This document shows, piece after piece, positions 1 through 11,257 of a stretch of 64,000 nucleotides of DNA. Source of the stretch: Rhizobacter sp. (GTDB taxonomy: Bacteria > Pseudomonadota > Gammaproteobacteria > Burkholderiales > Burkholderiaceae_C); the NCBI GenBank assembly GCA_019635355.1, contig JAHBZQ010000001.1, forward strand, positions 1,674,001 to 1,738,000. The letters run 5' to 3'. Every line of letters begins with the position of its first letter. Positions within the stretch are counted from its first letter, which is position 1. The notes below the pieces were generated by a model, which was not told the DNA's origin, did no database searches, and saw nothing but the letters and a program-made list of their open reading frames with translations. A program made the position numbers and the translations under genes.

Positions 1-2
1 CC

Positions 3-1220
3 GACAAGCTGAAGCAGCTCCACGTCACCGTGGGCCCCGCGCCCGCGGGCACGCTGACGCGCGAATCGCAATACACCTTCACCTACGCACGCGACGATGC
101 CGGCCAGCCGCCCGTGAGCCTGCTCATGCTGCCCGACAGGTTGGTCCACCAGGATGGCGACCTGTTCCCGTCGATGGACATGAATCTGCCCGAAGGCTTT
201 CTCTTCATGGCCATCCGCGACCGGCACCCCAAGCAGACGCTCACCAAGATGCATCTGCTCGCACTCACCGGCAGCAACGGCATCGGCCGCGTCGGCTTCT
301 CGCTCGACGGCGAGATGCCCCTCGCGCGGGCGCCAGTCGATCGCCAGACGCTGCTGCAATCGACGGCCGGGCCACGGCTCTTCGGCCAGCTGGTCGACGC
401 CTACCTGTCGGTGAGCGCGGGGGTGTCGGGCGTGCAGCCCAAGCTGATGCTGCCCACGCGCGCGATGGTGCCCGTCCCCGACGTCATCGTGAAACTGGCT
501 GGCGCCGACTACCCCGGCCTCGCCGCCAACGAATACCTGTGCATGGAGGCCGCACGCCGCGCCGGCATCGAAGTCTCGAAGGTCGACCTGTCGGCCGACG
601 GCAGCATCCTCGTGGTCGACCGCTTCGACATGGATGCGCAAGGCCACCGCCTGGGCTTCGAAGACATCGCCGCACTGATGGGGCGGCAGGTGTACGACCG
701 GCTCTCGAACCGCAAGTACGAAGGCAGCTACGAGGCCCTGGCCGAGATCGTGCGCATCTTCAGCACGGAGCCTGCGCTCGACCTCGCACGCTTCTACGAG
801 CAACTCGTGCTTTCGGTGATGGTGCGTAACGGCGACGCCCACCTCAAGAATTTCGGCCTGCTGTACACCCACGCAGGCGACGCACGGCTCGCGCCGCTCT
901 TCGATGTGGTCACGACGACCATCTACACCTACCAGCGCCCTGGTGGTGACGAAGCGATCGACCGCACGCTCGCACTCAAGCTGCGCGCGGGCAAGCATGG
1001 CAGCCGGGCCTATCCCGACACCGAGACCTTGCTACGCTTCGGGCGTGAGGTGTGTGGCGTGCGCAAGCCGCAGCAGGTGATCGACCGCATGGCGCAGGCG
1101 ATGCGTGAGACGCTCGACGCGGCGCGCGGCGATGCGCGCATCGAGGCGGCGCTCCTGGAGAAGATGGCGCCCGAGTGGGAAAGCGGCCTCGGGCACGCCA
1201 CCCGCCGAGCCGGCGCCTAG
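3..1220 (+). CDS. HipA-family serine/threonine kinase (toxin), 5' end outside window
   Basis: Protein of the HipA toxin-kinase family, in which the characterised E. coli member phosphorylates glutamyl-tRNA synthetase and is neutralised by HipB. The frame is open to the left edge; the residues before a possible GTG at 30 (KLKQLHVTV then GTLTRESQYTFTY) already look like the family's N-terminal beta barrel, so the true start is probably just off the window. Visible motifs, numbered from that GTG, are GVSGVQPK at about 131-138 (phosphate-binding loop), DRFD at about 197-200, NGDAHLKN at about 267-274 (catalytic Asp and metal-binding Asn) and PLFDVV at about 289-294 (metal-binding Asp). All catalytic residues seem intact. 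A HipB-like HTH antitoxin would be expected upstream, outside the window. It converges on the next gene with a 1-base gap. Confidence 0.9.
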   Translation, partial: DKLKQLHVTVGPAPAGTLTRESQYTFTYARDDAGQPPVSLLMLPDRLVHQDGDLFPSMDMNLPEGFLFMAIRDRHPKQTLTKMHLLALTGSNGIGRVGFSLDGEMPLARAPVDRQTLLQSTAGPRLFGQLVDAYLSVSAGVSGVQPKLMLPTRAMVPVPDVIVKLAGADYPGLAANEYLCMEAARRAGIEVSKVDLSADGSILVVDRFDMDAQGHRLGFEDIAALMGRQVYDRLSNRKYEGSYEALAEIVRIFSTEPALDLARFYEQLVLSVMVRNGDAHLKNFGLLYTHAGDARLAPLFDVVTTTIYTYQRPGGDEAIDRTLALKLRAGKHGSRAYPDTETLLRFGREVCGVRKPQQVIDRMAQAMRETLDAARGDARIEAALLEKMAPEWESGLGHATRRAGA

Positions 1221-1221
1221 G

Positions 1222-3087
1222 TCAGCGCCCCCGGTACTCCAGCGCCAACCGCTCGAACTCAGCCTCGATGTCACGCACCAGCTGCGGCACGTCGAAGAGT
1301 TTCGACTGGCGACCCTGCTCGTTCAGGTAGCGCTTGTAGGACGCCACGCGCAGCGGGTTGTTGCCCAGTTGCACGGCGAGCTTCTCGTAGTCGGCGAGGG
1401 TGAAGGTCACGAGGTCGGGCAGGCCCACCGCGGTGAGCAGGCTGCCGGCCATGCGCGAGATGTAGCTGCGGCCCGAGTAGGTGACGATGGGCAGGCCCAT
1501 CCAGAGTGCATCGCTGGCGGTGGTGCCGGCGTTGTAGGGGAAGGTGTCGAGCATCAGGTCGGCCAGCTGGAAGCGGGCCAGGTACTCGGGCGGCTGCACG
1601 CGCGGCGCGAGGATGAGCCGGTCGCGCGCGATGCCGTGGGCATCGGCCTCGCGGCGCAGGTTCTCGAGCGCCCATTCGTTGTCGGCCAGCAGCCACAGCA
1701 CGCTTTTCGGCACCTGCTGCAGCATGCGCATCCAGCTCTTGAAGAGCGCCGGCGTGAACTTGAAGGTGTTGTTGAACGAGCAGAAGACGAAGGCGTCTTC
1801 GGGCAGGCCGTAGTCGGCACGCTTCGGGGTCGGGCCGACCTCGCGCTTGCGGTCGCTCACCTGGTAGCAGCTGGGCACGTAGATCGGCTTTTCCGTCATG
1901 TACGGCAGCAGCTCGGGCGGCATCACGAAACGGTCGGCGAGGATCCAGTCGACCCCGGGCAGCGCGCAGGTGCCGGGCAGGCCCAGGTAGCTCACTTGGA
2001 TGGGCGCGGGCCGCATGCCGACGATGGCGGGGCGGGCGCCGCTGGTGAGGCCCTGCAGGTCAACCAGCACGTCGATGCCGTGCTGCGCGATCACACGCGC
2101 GGCGGTGGCGTCGTCGAGCCCGCCGATGGGCACGTAGTGGTCGATCGCGGCGCGGATGCGGGCGCGCAGCGGCGAGCCGTCGTCGCGGCTCCATGAGAAG
2201 GCGTAGACCTCGAAGCGCTCGCGGTCGTGCAGCTCCAGCAGCTCGACCGACAGCAGCCCCACGGCGTGCATGTGCAGGTCGCCCGACAGGTAGCCGATGC
2301 GGATCTTGCCCTCGCGCTTGGGGCCACTCTTGTGGAAGGGCTCGGGCTGCTGGCGCGGCAGGCGTTCGTTCACGAAACGCTGCGCGGCCAACAGCTGCAG
2401 CGCGGGGTCGTCGCTCTCGCCGAGCATGGCGAGCGCCGAGGTGCCCATCAGTAGGCGGTTCAAGGTGACGTCACCCATCGGCTGGTAGACGGGCCAGGCG
2501 CACATCTTCTGGCGCAGGTGCACGTAGTGCTGGATCACGTCGTTCTGCGTGGGCTTGTGCTCGAGGCTCCTGACCATGCAGGCCAGCGCTTCGTCGTAGC
2601 GGCGCAGCGTCTCCAGCAGGCGCGCCATGTTGTTGAGGGCATGCAGCAGCAGCTCGTCTTCGATGCCGGGTTGGTCGGCCACCTTCTGCCATTCGGCCAG
2701 GGCTTCGGCGGGGCGACCCTGGCGTTCGAGCTGGTGGCCGAGGTTGAGCCGCGCCTGGTGGAAGCCGGGGCTCAGGGCCAGCGCGCGCTGGTAGGCGCGC
2801 TCGGCCTCGGGCATGCGGTTGAGGTTGCCGAGCAGCGTGCCCCAGTTGAAGCAGGCCACGTGCAGCAGCGGCGAGACGGTGTGCGCGATCCAGGCTTCGT
2901 AGAGCTCGGCGGCGGCATCGGCCTTGCCGTCTTGCGCCAGCAGCTGGCTGCGGTTCATCAGCTCGCCCAGCCCCATGCTGCCGGAGCGTGCCAGCGCCAG
3001 CTCGCGGTCGAATTCCGACGGCTCGGCGACGGCGACGTCTGCCGGGCTCGCCGCCACCATCGGGGGCTTCGCGGTCGACTTTTTCAT
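1222..3087 (-). CDS. TPR-repeat GT41 glycosyltransferase (O-GlcNAc transferase/SPINDLY-like)
   Basis: Predicted cytoplasmic glycosyltransferase of family GT41 that would move a sugar, usually GlcNAc, from a UDP donor to protein or another acceptor. An N-terminal block of TPR helices (about residues 40-190, with AERAYQRALALSPGFHQARL as a typical unit) precedes the GT41 catalytic region. In that region DVLVDLQGLTSGARP, PIQVSYLGLPGT and DTFPYNAGTTASDALWMGLP are the recognisable signatures. The start was set at the ATG at 3087 (MKKSTAKPP), giving 621 residues; the frame stays open upstream, but those extra residues are low-complexity and lie in the intergenic region. The acceptor is unknown. Bacterial homologues are often linked to flagellin or adhesin glycosylation, but no such gene is nearby. 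Confidence 0.88.
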   Translation of the reverse strand: MKKSTAKPPMVAASPADVAVAEPSEFDRELALARSGSMGLGELMNRSQLLAQDGKADAAAELYEAWIAHTVSPLLHVACFNWGTLLGNLNRMPEAERAYQRALALSPGFHQARLNLGHQLERQGRPAEALAEWQKVADQPGIEDELLLHALNNMARLLETLRRYDEALACMVRSLEHKPTQNDVIQHYVHLRQKMCAWPVYQPMGDVTLNRLLMGTSALAMLGESDDPALQLLAAQRFVNERLPRQQPEPFHKSGPKREGKIRIGYLSGDLHMHAVGLLSVELLELHDRERFEVYAFSWSRDDGSPLRARIRAAIDHYVPIGGLDDATAARVIAQHGIDVLVDLQGLTSGARPAIVGMRPAPIQVSYLGLPGTCALPGVDWILADRFVMPPELLPYMTEKPIYVPSCYQVSDRKREVGPTPKRADYGLPEDAFVFCSFNNTFKFTPALFKSWMRMLQQVPKSVLWLLADNEWALENLRREADAHGIARDRLILAPRVQPPEYLARFQLADLMLDTFPYNAGTTASDALWMGLPIVTYSGRSYISRMAGSLLTAVGLPDLVTFTLADYEKLAVQLGNNPLRVASYKRYLNEQGRQSKLFDVPQLVRDIEAEFERLALEYRGR

Positions 3088-3287
3088 GGGGAACGATGGG
3101 CAAAGTGGGGTCGCACCATTGTGGGCAGCGGCCCTCGCGGCGATCGAGGCGAATGCAGGTGAATCCGGCGCCAATTCCGGACGCATCGGCGAGAAACAGC
3201 GCGCAAACACGTGCCAAATTCCCGCAAGCGGCCAGCCGTGCGTGCCTAGACTCGTCGACGGCACCAACAACCCTCGCAGACCCCACC

Positions 3288-5813
3288 GTGGCCCACGCCG
3301 ATCAACTGCTTCCCCACATGCGCCGCGTCCTGGTGGCCGAGCGCGACCTGTGCGACCTGAGCGTGCTCTGGCAGATGATCGAGACCAGCGCGGCCATCAG
3401 TTGCCCCGACGAGGTGTCTTCGCTGATGCCCACACTCGTGAACACGCGCGAGCGCTTCGACGAGATGCGCAGCCGGCTGGTGGAGCGCATGGTCGAGGAA
3501 AACAGCGCCGCGCTCGGCGACGACCTCGGCGCCCGCGCGCAATGCGCGATCGACATCCTCGTGCGCAACCTCTACGAGCGCACCGCCGATGTGGGCTTTC
3601 TCGCGACCGACGGCCCCGTGGTGGACTTCTGCGCCGCCGATGCCGACACCCGGGCCACGCAGCGCGAGCGCCTGCGTGAGCGCTTGCGCGAGTACCAGGC
3701 CAAGTACACCGTCTACGACGACATCGCCCTGCTCGCGCCCGACGGCACGCTGCTGCTGCGGCTCGACGACCGCCACCCACTCGCGAAGAGCCACGACCCC
3801 ATCGCGGCGCAGGCGCTCGCCGCGGGCGCGTATGTCGAAGCCTTCGGCCTGAGCGACCTCGGCAGCGAGCCTACCCTGCCCTGCCTGCGCTACGCGCACC
3901 GCATCGTCAACGCCCGCGGCCATGCGGTGGGCGTGCTGGTGCTGCGCTTTCGCTTTGCCGACGAGATGGAGCGCATCTTTGCCGACGTGAGCGACGCACA
4001 GGGCCAGATCGCCATCGTGCTGCTCGACGACGCCAACCGCGTGATCGTCACCAACGACGAGGCGCACGTGCCGCTCGGCGCGCGCTTCGCCCGGCTGCCG
4101 ATGGGCCAGGTCGCGCTCACCACCTTCGCTGGCCGCGAGTACCTTGCAGTGTGCTGCGCCGGCCACGGCTACCAGGGCTACGCCGGGCCGCGCTGGCGGG
4201 CGCTGGCGATGGTCTCGCTGCTGACCGCGTTCAACGGCGCGGGCGAGAGTGCCACCTCGATGGCCGGCACCCAGCTCGCCACCGGCGAACTCTCGGCCGT
4301 GGAGCACGATGCCGACGCGATCAACCGCGAGCTGCGCCGCGTGATCTGGAACGGCCGCCTCATGACGGGCCAGAGCGACGACGGCCGCAGCCGGCTCAAG
4401 GCCGTGCTGCGCCAGGTGAGCCAGGCCGGCCTGCGCACCCGCCGCCGGCTGGAAAACGCCATCGTCGACCTCTCGGCCACCTCGTTCGGCCGCACCTGCC
4501 GGCAGGCGCAGCAGCTGGCGCGGCTGGCGGCCGACCTGATGGACCGCAATCTCTACGAGCGCGCCAACGACTGCCGCTGGTGGGCACTTTCGCCGGTGCT
4601 GCGCCACGAGCTGGCCTCGCCCGACAGCGCCGAGAGCCGCGCCGCGGTGAACGGCGTGCTCGACACCATCAACGGGCTCTACACCGTGTACAGCCGGCTC
4701 GTCGCCTTCGACGCGCAAGGCGTGATCCGCGGCGCTTCGCGCGCGGAGAGCGGCGCCGGGGGCAGCATCGTCGGCAGCGGCGTGCCCGAGGCCTGGCTGC
4801 AGCGTGTGCGCGCACTGCAGGGCTCGCAGCACTACGCGGTGAGCGAGTTCGGCCCGACCACGCTGCACGACAACGGCGACACCTACGTCTACCTCGCCGC
4901 CGTGCGCGCCGAGCACGACGAGCGTGTGTTCGCCGGCGGCGTGGCGATCGTCTTCAACGCGGCGCGCGAACTCTCGGCGATGCTGGGCGACATCCTCGGC
5001 ACCCGTGCCGGGCACGCCGCCTTCGTCGACGCGAGTGGTCGCGTGCTCGCCGCCACGCACCCCGAGCTGGCCGCCAAGGTGCGCCCGCAGGGCCGTGCCG
5101 ACACCCATGAGAGCGGCGAGCTGCTCGACATCGACGGCGTGATGTGGGCCTGCGCCAGCTCATCGGCCGGCGGCTACCGCGAGTTCAAGAAGAGCGATGG
5201 CTACGACAACCAGGTGCGCGCCGTGGTGGGGCTGCAGATCGGCACCACCGAGCGGCGCGGCCTGCGCTTCAGCGACTACGAGCTGAGCACGCCGCATGCG
5301 CCGCTGCGCGACGCGAGGCGCGAGATGGCGGTGTTCCAGGTGGGCAACGCGCGTTATGCGCTCGACAGCGACGCGGTGCTCGAAGTCGTGTCGACCCAGC
5401 AGGTGGTGCGCTCGCCCGGCGTGGGCTCGCAGGTGATCGGCATGCTGCCGCTCGCCGGCGGCCCGGCCGGCGACGGCCGCGCGGTGCCGGTGATCTGCGC
5501 ACGCCGCCTCACCGGCGTCACGCAGGCCGCGCGGGCCACCGATGGCGTGGTGCTGCTGCTGCGCCGCGGCCAGGGCACCGCGGCCTCGGTGTTCGGCCTG
5601 CGGGTGGACGACGTGCTGAGCGTGATCGAAGTGGCCGACCGCGACCTGCACGCCGTGCCCGCCGGCAGCGGCGGCTTTGCGGCCAGCCTCAAGGGCCTGA
5701 TCGACTGCCGCGCCTCCAACGGCGACACCACCGAGAAGGTGCTGGTGCAGCTGCTCGATGCACAGCGCCTGGCCGACGCGCTCGGCCCGGCGCCAGCGGC
5801 CCTCGCCGCTTGA
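3288..5813 (+). CDS. Cytoplasmic cache-domain protein with C-terminal CheW domain
   Basis: Likely chemotaxis coupling protein carrying its own sensory module. The last ~160 residues (from about 678, starting MAVFQVGNARYALDSDAVLE) match a CheW domain, which links receptors to CheA. The N-terminal ~640 residues contain two related blocks: both carry an NLYER element (about residues 95 and 418), followed by a sensor-like stretch with LATDG in the first and WWALSP in the second, which suggests duplicated cache-type ligand domains. No signal peptide or transmembrane segment is visible and no MCP signalling hairpin exists, so the protein should be soluble. The start is taken as GTG 3288 (VAHADQLLPH); ATG 3318 is an alternative. 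It is divergent from the GT41 gene across 200 bp, and no cheA, cheY or flagellar genes are adjacent. Confidence 0.8.
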   Translation: MAHADQLLPHMRRVLVAERDLCDLSVLWQMIETSAAISCPDEVSSLMPTLVNTRERFDEMRSRLVERMVEENSAALGDDLGARAQCAIDILVRNLYERTADVGFLATDGPVVDFCAADADTRATQRERLRERLREYQAKYTVYDDIALLAPDGTLLLRLDDRHPLAKSHDPIAAQALAAGAYVEAFGLSDLGSEPTLPCLRYAHRIVNARGHAVGVLVLRFRFADEMERIFADVSDAQGQIAIVLLDDANRVIVTNDEAHVPLGARFARLPMGQVALTTFAGREYLAVCCAGHGYQGYAGPRWRALAMVSLLTAFNGAGESATSMAGTQLATGELSAVEHDADAINRELRRVIWNGRLMTGQSDDGRSRLKAVLRQVSQAGLRTRRRLENAIVDLSATSFGRTCRQAQQLARLAADLMDRNLYERANDCRWWALSPVLRHELASPDSAESRAAVNGVLDTINGLYTVYSRLVAFDAQGVIRGASRAESGAGGSIVGSGVPEAWLQRVRALQGSQHYAVSEFGPTTLHDNGDTYVYLAAVRAEHDERVFAGGVAIVFNAARELSAMLGDILGTRAGHAAFVDASGRVLAATHPELAAKVRPQGRADTHESGELLDIDGVMWACASSSAGGYREFKKSDGYDNQVRAVVGLQIGTTERRGLRFSDYELSTPHAPLRDARREMAVFQVGNARYALDSDAVLEVVSTQQVVRSPGVGSQVIGMLPLAGGPAGDGRAVPVICARRLTGVTQAARATDGVVLLLRRGQGTAASVFGLRVDDVLSVIEVADRDLHAVPAGSGGFAASLKGLIDCRASNGDTTEKVLVQLLDAQRLADALGPAPAALAA

Positions 5814-5847
5814 CGGTCTCTCGCGCAGGTGGGCTCGGTCGGGCTGG

Positions 5848-6552
5848 TCAAGCGGCACCGGCAGGCCGCAAGGCCTTGATGCGCTGCCACAGCAGCGCGC
5901 GGGGCACCGTGACCTGCATCGCGGCCATGCAGCGCTCCAAGCGGCCTTCGCGGCCAAGCAGGTGGTCGACCGCCTTGGCGAGGTCACGCTCCACGCTCTC
6001 GCCATAGGCCGCTTGCGCTTTGGCGAGGGCCTGCTTTAGGAGCTTGCCCTTGGGCTGCATCATCGCGAGGTCGATCAGGTCGCGGCTGAACACCAGGTCA
6101 TCGGCCCAGCGGTCGGAATTGGCCAGCAGCTTGGTCGTGGCCATGTCGAGGCGGGTCAACGCGGCCACGCCACTCACCAGATCGTCGGGGCCCGGCGGGT
6201 CGAGCTCGATGCGGCCTTCGAGCACGATCTCGAACTTGATCTCCGCACCGTCGACCCGCAGCATCGTTCGCAGCCCGTATTGATCGGCGCGTACCTCGCG
6301 CAGCGTCTGCAGCGACGCGCCGTCGCGCAGCAAGGCCTGCAAGCCCTTCGGGCCGGTGAGGCGCTGGCGCAGCTCACGGTAGCCCGCCACGTCGGACACC
6401 AGGAAGTCCACGTCCACAGACTCCCGGTATTCGCCAAATCGCAGCGCCACCGCCGTGCCGCCACCGAAGAGGCAACGGTGCGCCAGCAGCAAGGGCGCGT
6501 CGAGCGACTCCAGCACGGTCGCGATGCGGCGGTGGTGGGCGCGCTCAAACAA
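5848..6552 (-). CDS. AbiEii/AbiGii-family nucleotidyltransferase toxin
   Basis: Nucleotidyltransferase of the AbiEii toxin family (type IV toxin-antitoxin and abortive-infection modules). Residues ~29-55 hold the diagnostic core: FGGGTAVALRF (the GG nucleotide-binding turn) followed by SVDVDFLVSD, whose D-x-D pair would bind the catalytic metal. Translation starts at a TTG (6552), supported by the family-typical MFERAHHRRIA start and a GAAGGGG ribosome site just upstream. The start overlaps the end of the upstream HTH gene by 8 bases, so the two are translationally coupled as an antitoxin-toxin pair. At 234 residues it is shorter than AbiEii proper (about 300). Related family members modify the acceptor stem of tRNAs; the target here is unknown. 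Confidence 0.85.
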   Translation of the reverse strand: MFERAHHRRIATVLESLDAPLLLAHRCLFGGGTAVALRFGEYRESVDVDFLVSDVAGYRELRQRLTGPKGLQALLRDGASLQTLREVRADQYGLRTMLRVDGAEIKFEIVLEGRIELDPPGPDDLVSGVAALTRLDMATTKLLANSDRWADDLVFSRDLIDLAMMQPKGKLLKQALAKAQAAYGESVERDLAKAVDHLLGREGRLERCMAAMQVTVPRALLWQRIKALRPAGAA

Positions 6553-7024
6553 GCAGGCGCCCCTTCGCTTCCTGCTGCGTCAGCGCTTCCAGCAGCGCAC
6601 GCTCTTTTGCGTCTAGCGCTTCGCGGTCGAGGTGGCGCCAATGCCGCTCGTAGAGGCTCAATGCCTCGGCCGGCGTCAGCTCGGTGAGCCCCGGTGCGTG
6701 CCAGGCCAGGCGCTTGAGCTGGGGGTAGTCGGCCAGGCGGATGCGCTGCGGCACGGGCGGTGCCTCGGGCTTGGCGGCGGGCACCGCCACCTCGCCGACC
6801 TGGATCTGCAGGCCCAGTGCACTCAAGGCATTGAGGTACGCGCCCATCGTCACCGACGGCTCACCGCCTTCGATGCGATGCCAGGTCACGCGCGACATGC
6901 CGGCCGCCGCGGCCGCGGCCTGGGCGCTCACACCGAGCGCTTTGCGGCGTGCGCGGATGTCCAGCCCGAGCGTGCCCAGACGGGCGACGGCCGCCAGATC
7001 AGGGGTAGGAGCGCGGGCTGGCAT
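6545..7024 (-). CDS. XRE-family HTH regulator, probable antitoxin of the AbiEii pair
   Basis: A 159-residue protein with an N-terminal helix-turn-helix of the XRE/Cro type (about residues 13-65: DIRARRKALGVSAQAAAAAA, then GMSRVTWHRIEGGEPSV). It continues with a ~75-residue C-terminal region of unknown fold rich in Leu, Glu and Arg. The ATG at 7024 is preferred because it matches the domain boundary; an ATG at 7036 and a TTG at 7066 are in frame upstream. As the first gene of a two-gene unit overlapping the AbiEii-type toxin, it is most likely the antitoxin and autorepressor. It is divergent from acnA. The fused C-terminal part probably contacts the toxin, which is inference only. Confidence 0.8.
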   Translation of the reverse strand: MPARAPTPDLAAVARLGTLGLDIRARRKALGVSAQAAAAAAGMSRVTWHRIEGGEPSVTMGAYLNALSALGLQIQVGEVAVPAAKPEAPPVPQRIRLADYPQLKRLAWHAPGLTELTPAEALSLYERHWRHLDREALDAKERALLEALTQQEAKGRLLV

Positions 7025-7030
7025 AGTGAA

Positions 7031-7071
7031 TCTCATTCTATACACATCAACCCGGTACGTCCACAATGAGA
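7031..7071 (-). promoter_or_regulatory. Putative promoter/operator of the XRE-AbiEii pair
   Basis: A perfect 7-bp inverted repeat, TCTCATT (7031-7037) and AATGAGA (7065-7071), brackets an AT-rich stretch in otherwise GC-rich DNA. Read on the minus strand it contains TTGTGG, 18 bases, then TATAGA, a plausible sigma-70 promoter just upstream of the HTH start. Symmetric half-sites around a promoter are what an autoregulating XRE antitoxin would use. The site also lies in the divergent region of acnA, so it could affect both. Seen: the repeat and hexamers. Inferred: function. Confidence 0.4.
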
Positions 7072-7176
7072 AACATAACTTCCACCGTCGCCGATCAGTA
7101 GCCTTGCCCCCCCGAGGTCAAACAGCGGCGGCACAATCAGCGGCCTACCCCCTCCCTCACCCACAGGAGCATCGCC

Positions 7177-9900
<2,724 letters not shown>

Positions 9901-9910
9901 CAGTGCGCTG

Positions 9911-11053
9911 ATGGCCGAGCCGTTCAAGAACCTGCTCGGCCCGCAGGTGGTCGCCAGCATGGCGAGCCACCTGCAGCGTGCCGGTGGCGAGGCCTTCAAC
10001 GCCAAGCGCTTCCGCACGCTCGCCTTGGGCGGGCTCGAAGCGCTGGAGATGAAAGCCCGCGCGCAGCACCTCTGCGCCGCACTCGAGAAGACGCTCCCCC
10101 GCGACTTCGACAGCGCCGCCACGGTGATGGAAGGCGCGCTCGCGTCGATGGACGAGATCGACGACGCCACGCTCGACAGCCCCACCGGCACCCGCGATGA
10201 CGGCCTCGCCGGCTGGGCCGTGTGGCCGCTCACCGAATACGTGGCGCGGCACGGGAAAGACGACGCCCCACGCGCCCTGCAGGCCCTGCATGCGATGACG
10301 CAGCGCTTCACCGCCGAGTGGGCCATCCGCCCGTTCATCCTGGCGGAGCCTGCGCTCTCGTTCGACACGCTGCAGCGCTGGAGCACCGACACCAGCCCCC
10401 ACGTGCGCCGCCTGGTCAGCGAAGGCAGCCGCCCGCGCCTGCCCTGGGGCATGGTGCTCAAGCCGCTGGTCAACGACCCCTCGCCCACCCTGCCCCTCTT
10501 GCGCCGGCTGATGGACGACGCCAGCCCCTACGTGCGCCGCAGCGTCGCCAACCACCTGAACGACATCGCGAAAGACCACCCCTACCTCATCGAGGCCTGG
10601 CTGCAGGAGCACCTGCCCTCGGCCACGCCCGCGCGCCTGGCCCTGCTCAAGCACGCGAGCCGCACGCTGGTGAAGAAGGGTCACGCCGGGGTGCTGAAGG
10701 CCTTCGGCGTGGGCGACCGGTTCAAGGGCGAGGCGAGCTTGGCGCTGTCGTCACGCCGCGCCCGGGTGGGCGAGAGCCTGCAGCTCGCGTTGACGCTGCG
10801 CTCCACCGCACGAAAGCCGCAACGCCTGGCCATCGACTACGCCGTGCACCATGTGAAGGCCAACGGCGACACCACGCCCAAGGTGTTCAAGGGCTGGGTG
10901 GTGGAGCTGGCCGCCGGCGAGCTGCGGGAGTTTCGCAAGCAGCATTCGCTCAAGCCCATCACCACGCGCGTCTACTACGCGGGCACGCACCGCATCGAGG
11001 TGCTGGTGAACGGGGCAGCCGTGGCGGAAGCGAGCTTCGAGCTGCGCGCCTAA
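9911..11053 (+). CDS. AlkD-like DNA alkylation repair (HEAT-repeat) protein
   Basis: A 380-residue helical-repeat protein resembling AlkD-family DNA glycosylases, which remove bulky or cationic alkylated purines. The N-terminus (PFKNLLGPQVVASMASHLQR) and repeats such as DTSPHVRRLVSEGSRPRLPW and DASPYVRRSVANHLNDIAKD are typical of the family, and the second resembles the HEAT repeat that binds the lesion. The C-terminal ~100 residues (from FKGEASLALSSRRARVGESL) look like a beta-sandwich extension seen in the longer subfamily. The start was placed at ATG 9911, 10 bases after acnA. Catalytic competence cannot be judged without alignment. Confidence 0.85.
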   Translation: MAEPFKNLLGPQVVASMASHLQRAGGEAFNAKRFRTLALGGLEALEMKARAQHLCAALEKTLPRDFDSAATVMEGALASMDEIDDATLDSPTGTRDDGLAGWAVWPLTEYVARHGKDDAPRALQALHAMTQRFTAEWAIRPFILAEPALSFDTLQRWSTDTSPHVRRLVSEGSRPRLPWGMVLKPLVNDPSPTLPLLRRLMDDASPYVRRSVANHLNDIAKDHPYLIEAWLQEHLPSATPARLALLKHASRTLVKKGHAGVLKAFGVGDRFKGEASLALSSRRARVGESLQLALTLRSTARKPQRLAIDYAVHHVKANGDTTPKVFKGWVVELAAGELREFRKQHSLKPITTRVYYAGTHRIEVLVNGAAVAEASFELRA

Positions 11054-11062
11054 CGCCATGCG

Positions 11063-11080
11063 CGTCGGATCACTCCGACG
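11063..11080 (+). terminator. Short hairpin after the alkylation-repair gene
   Basis: CGTCGG, a 6-base loop, then CCGACG, lying 10 bases after the stop codon of the AlkD-like gene. There is no following T-tract, so it is a weak terminator candidate or an mRNA 3' stabiliser. Confidence 0.3.
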
Positions 11081-11185
11081 GCGACTCGCTACCGCTTCCC
11101 GTGTGGTTCGAAGGCGCCGTCCGGTACGCGGCGCATGCACACCGGCCTAACCTGCAGCCATCTCAACGGCAAACAGGAGACCCCC

Positions 11186-11257
11186 ATGAAATCGATCCTG
11201 CTCTGGGCCCTCGGCGTGCCCATTCCCGTGATCCTGCTGCTCTGGCTGATCTTCTGA
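11186..11257 (+). CDS. 23-residue single-pass membrane microprotein
   Basis: A very short frame, MKSILLWALGVPIPVILLLW followed by LIF and stop, is preceded by a good ribosome site (ACAGGAGACCCCC then ATG). The peptide is almost entirely hydrophobic apart from one Lys at residue 2, so it should insert in the inner membrane as one helix with a Pro-x-Pro kink in the middle. Its stop codon abuts the stop of the convergent ArsC-like gene with no spacing. No function is known to me; support is the ribosome site plus the clean transmembrane composition. Confidence 0.6.
   Translation: MKSILLWALGVPIPVILLLWLIF

Noticed and set aside
1105..2196. Plus-strand 363-codon frame over the GT41 gene
   Set aside because: Antisense shadow; no ribosome site, no recognisable domain.
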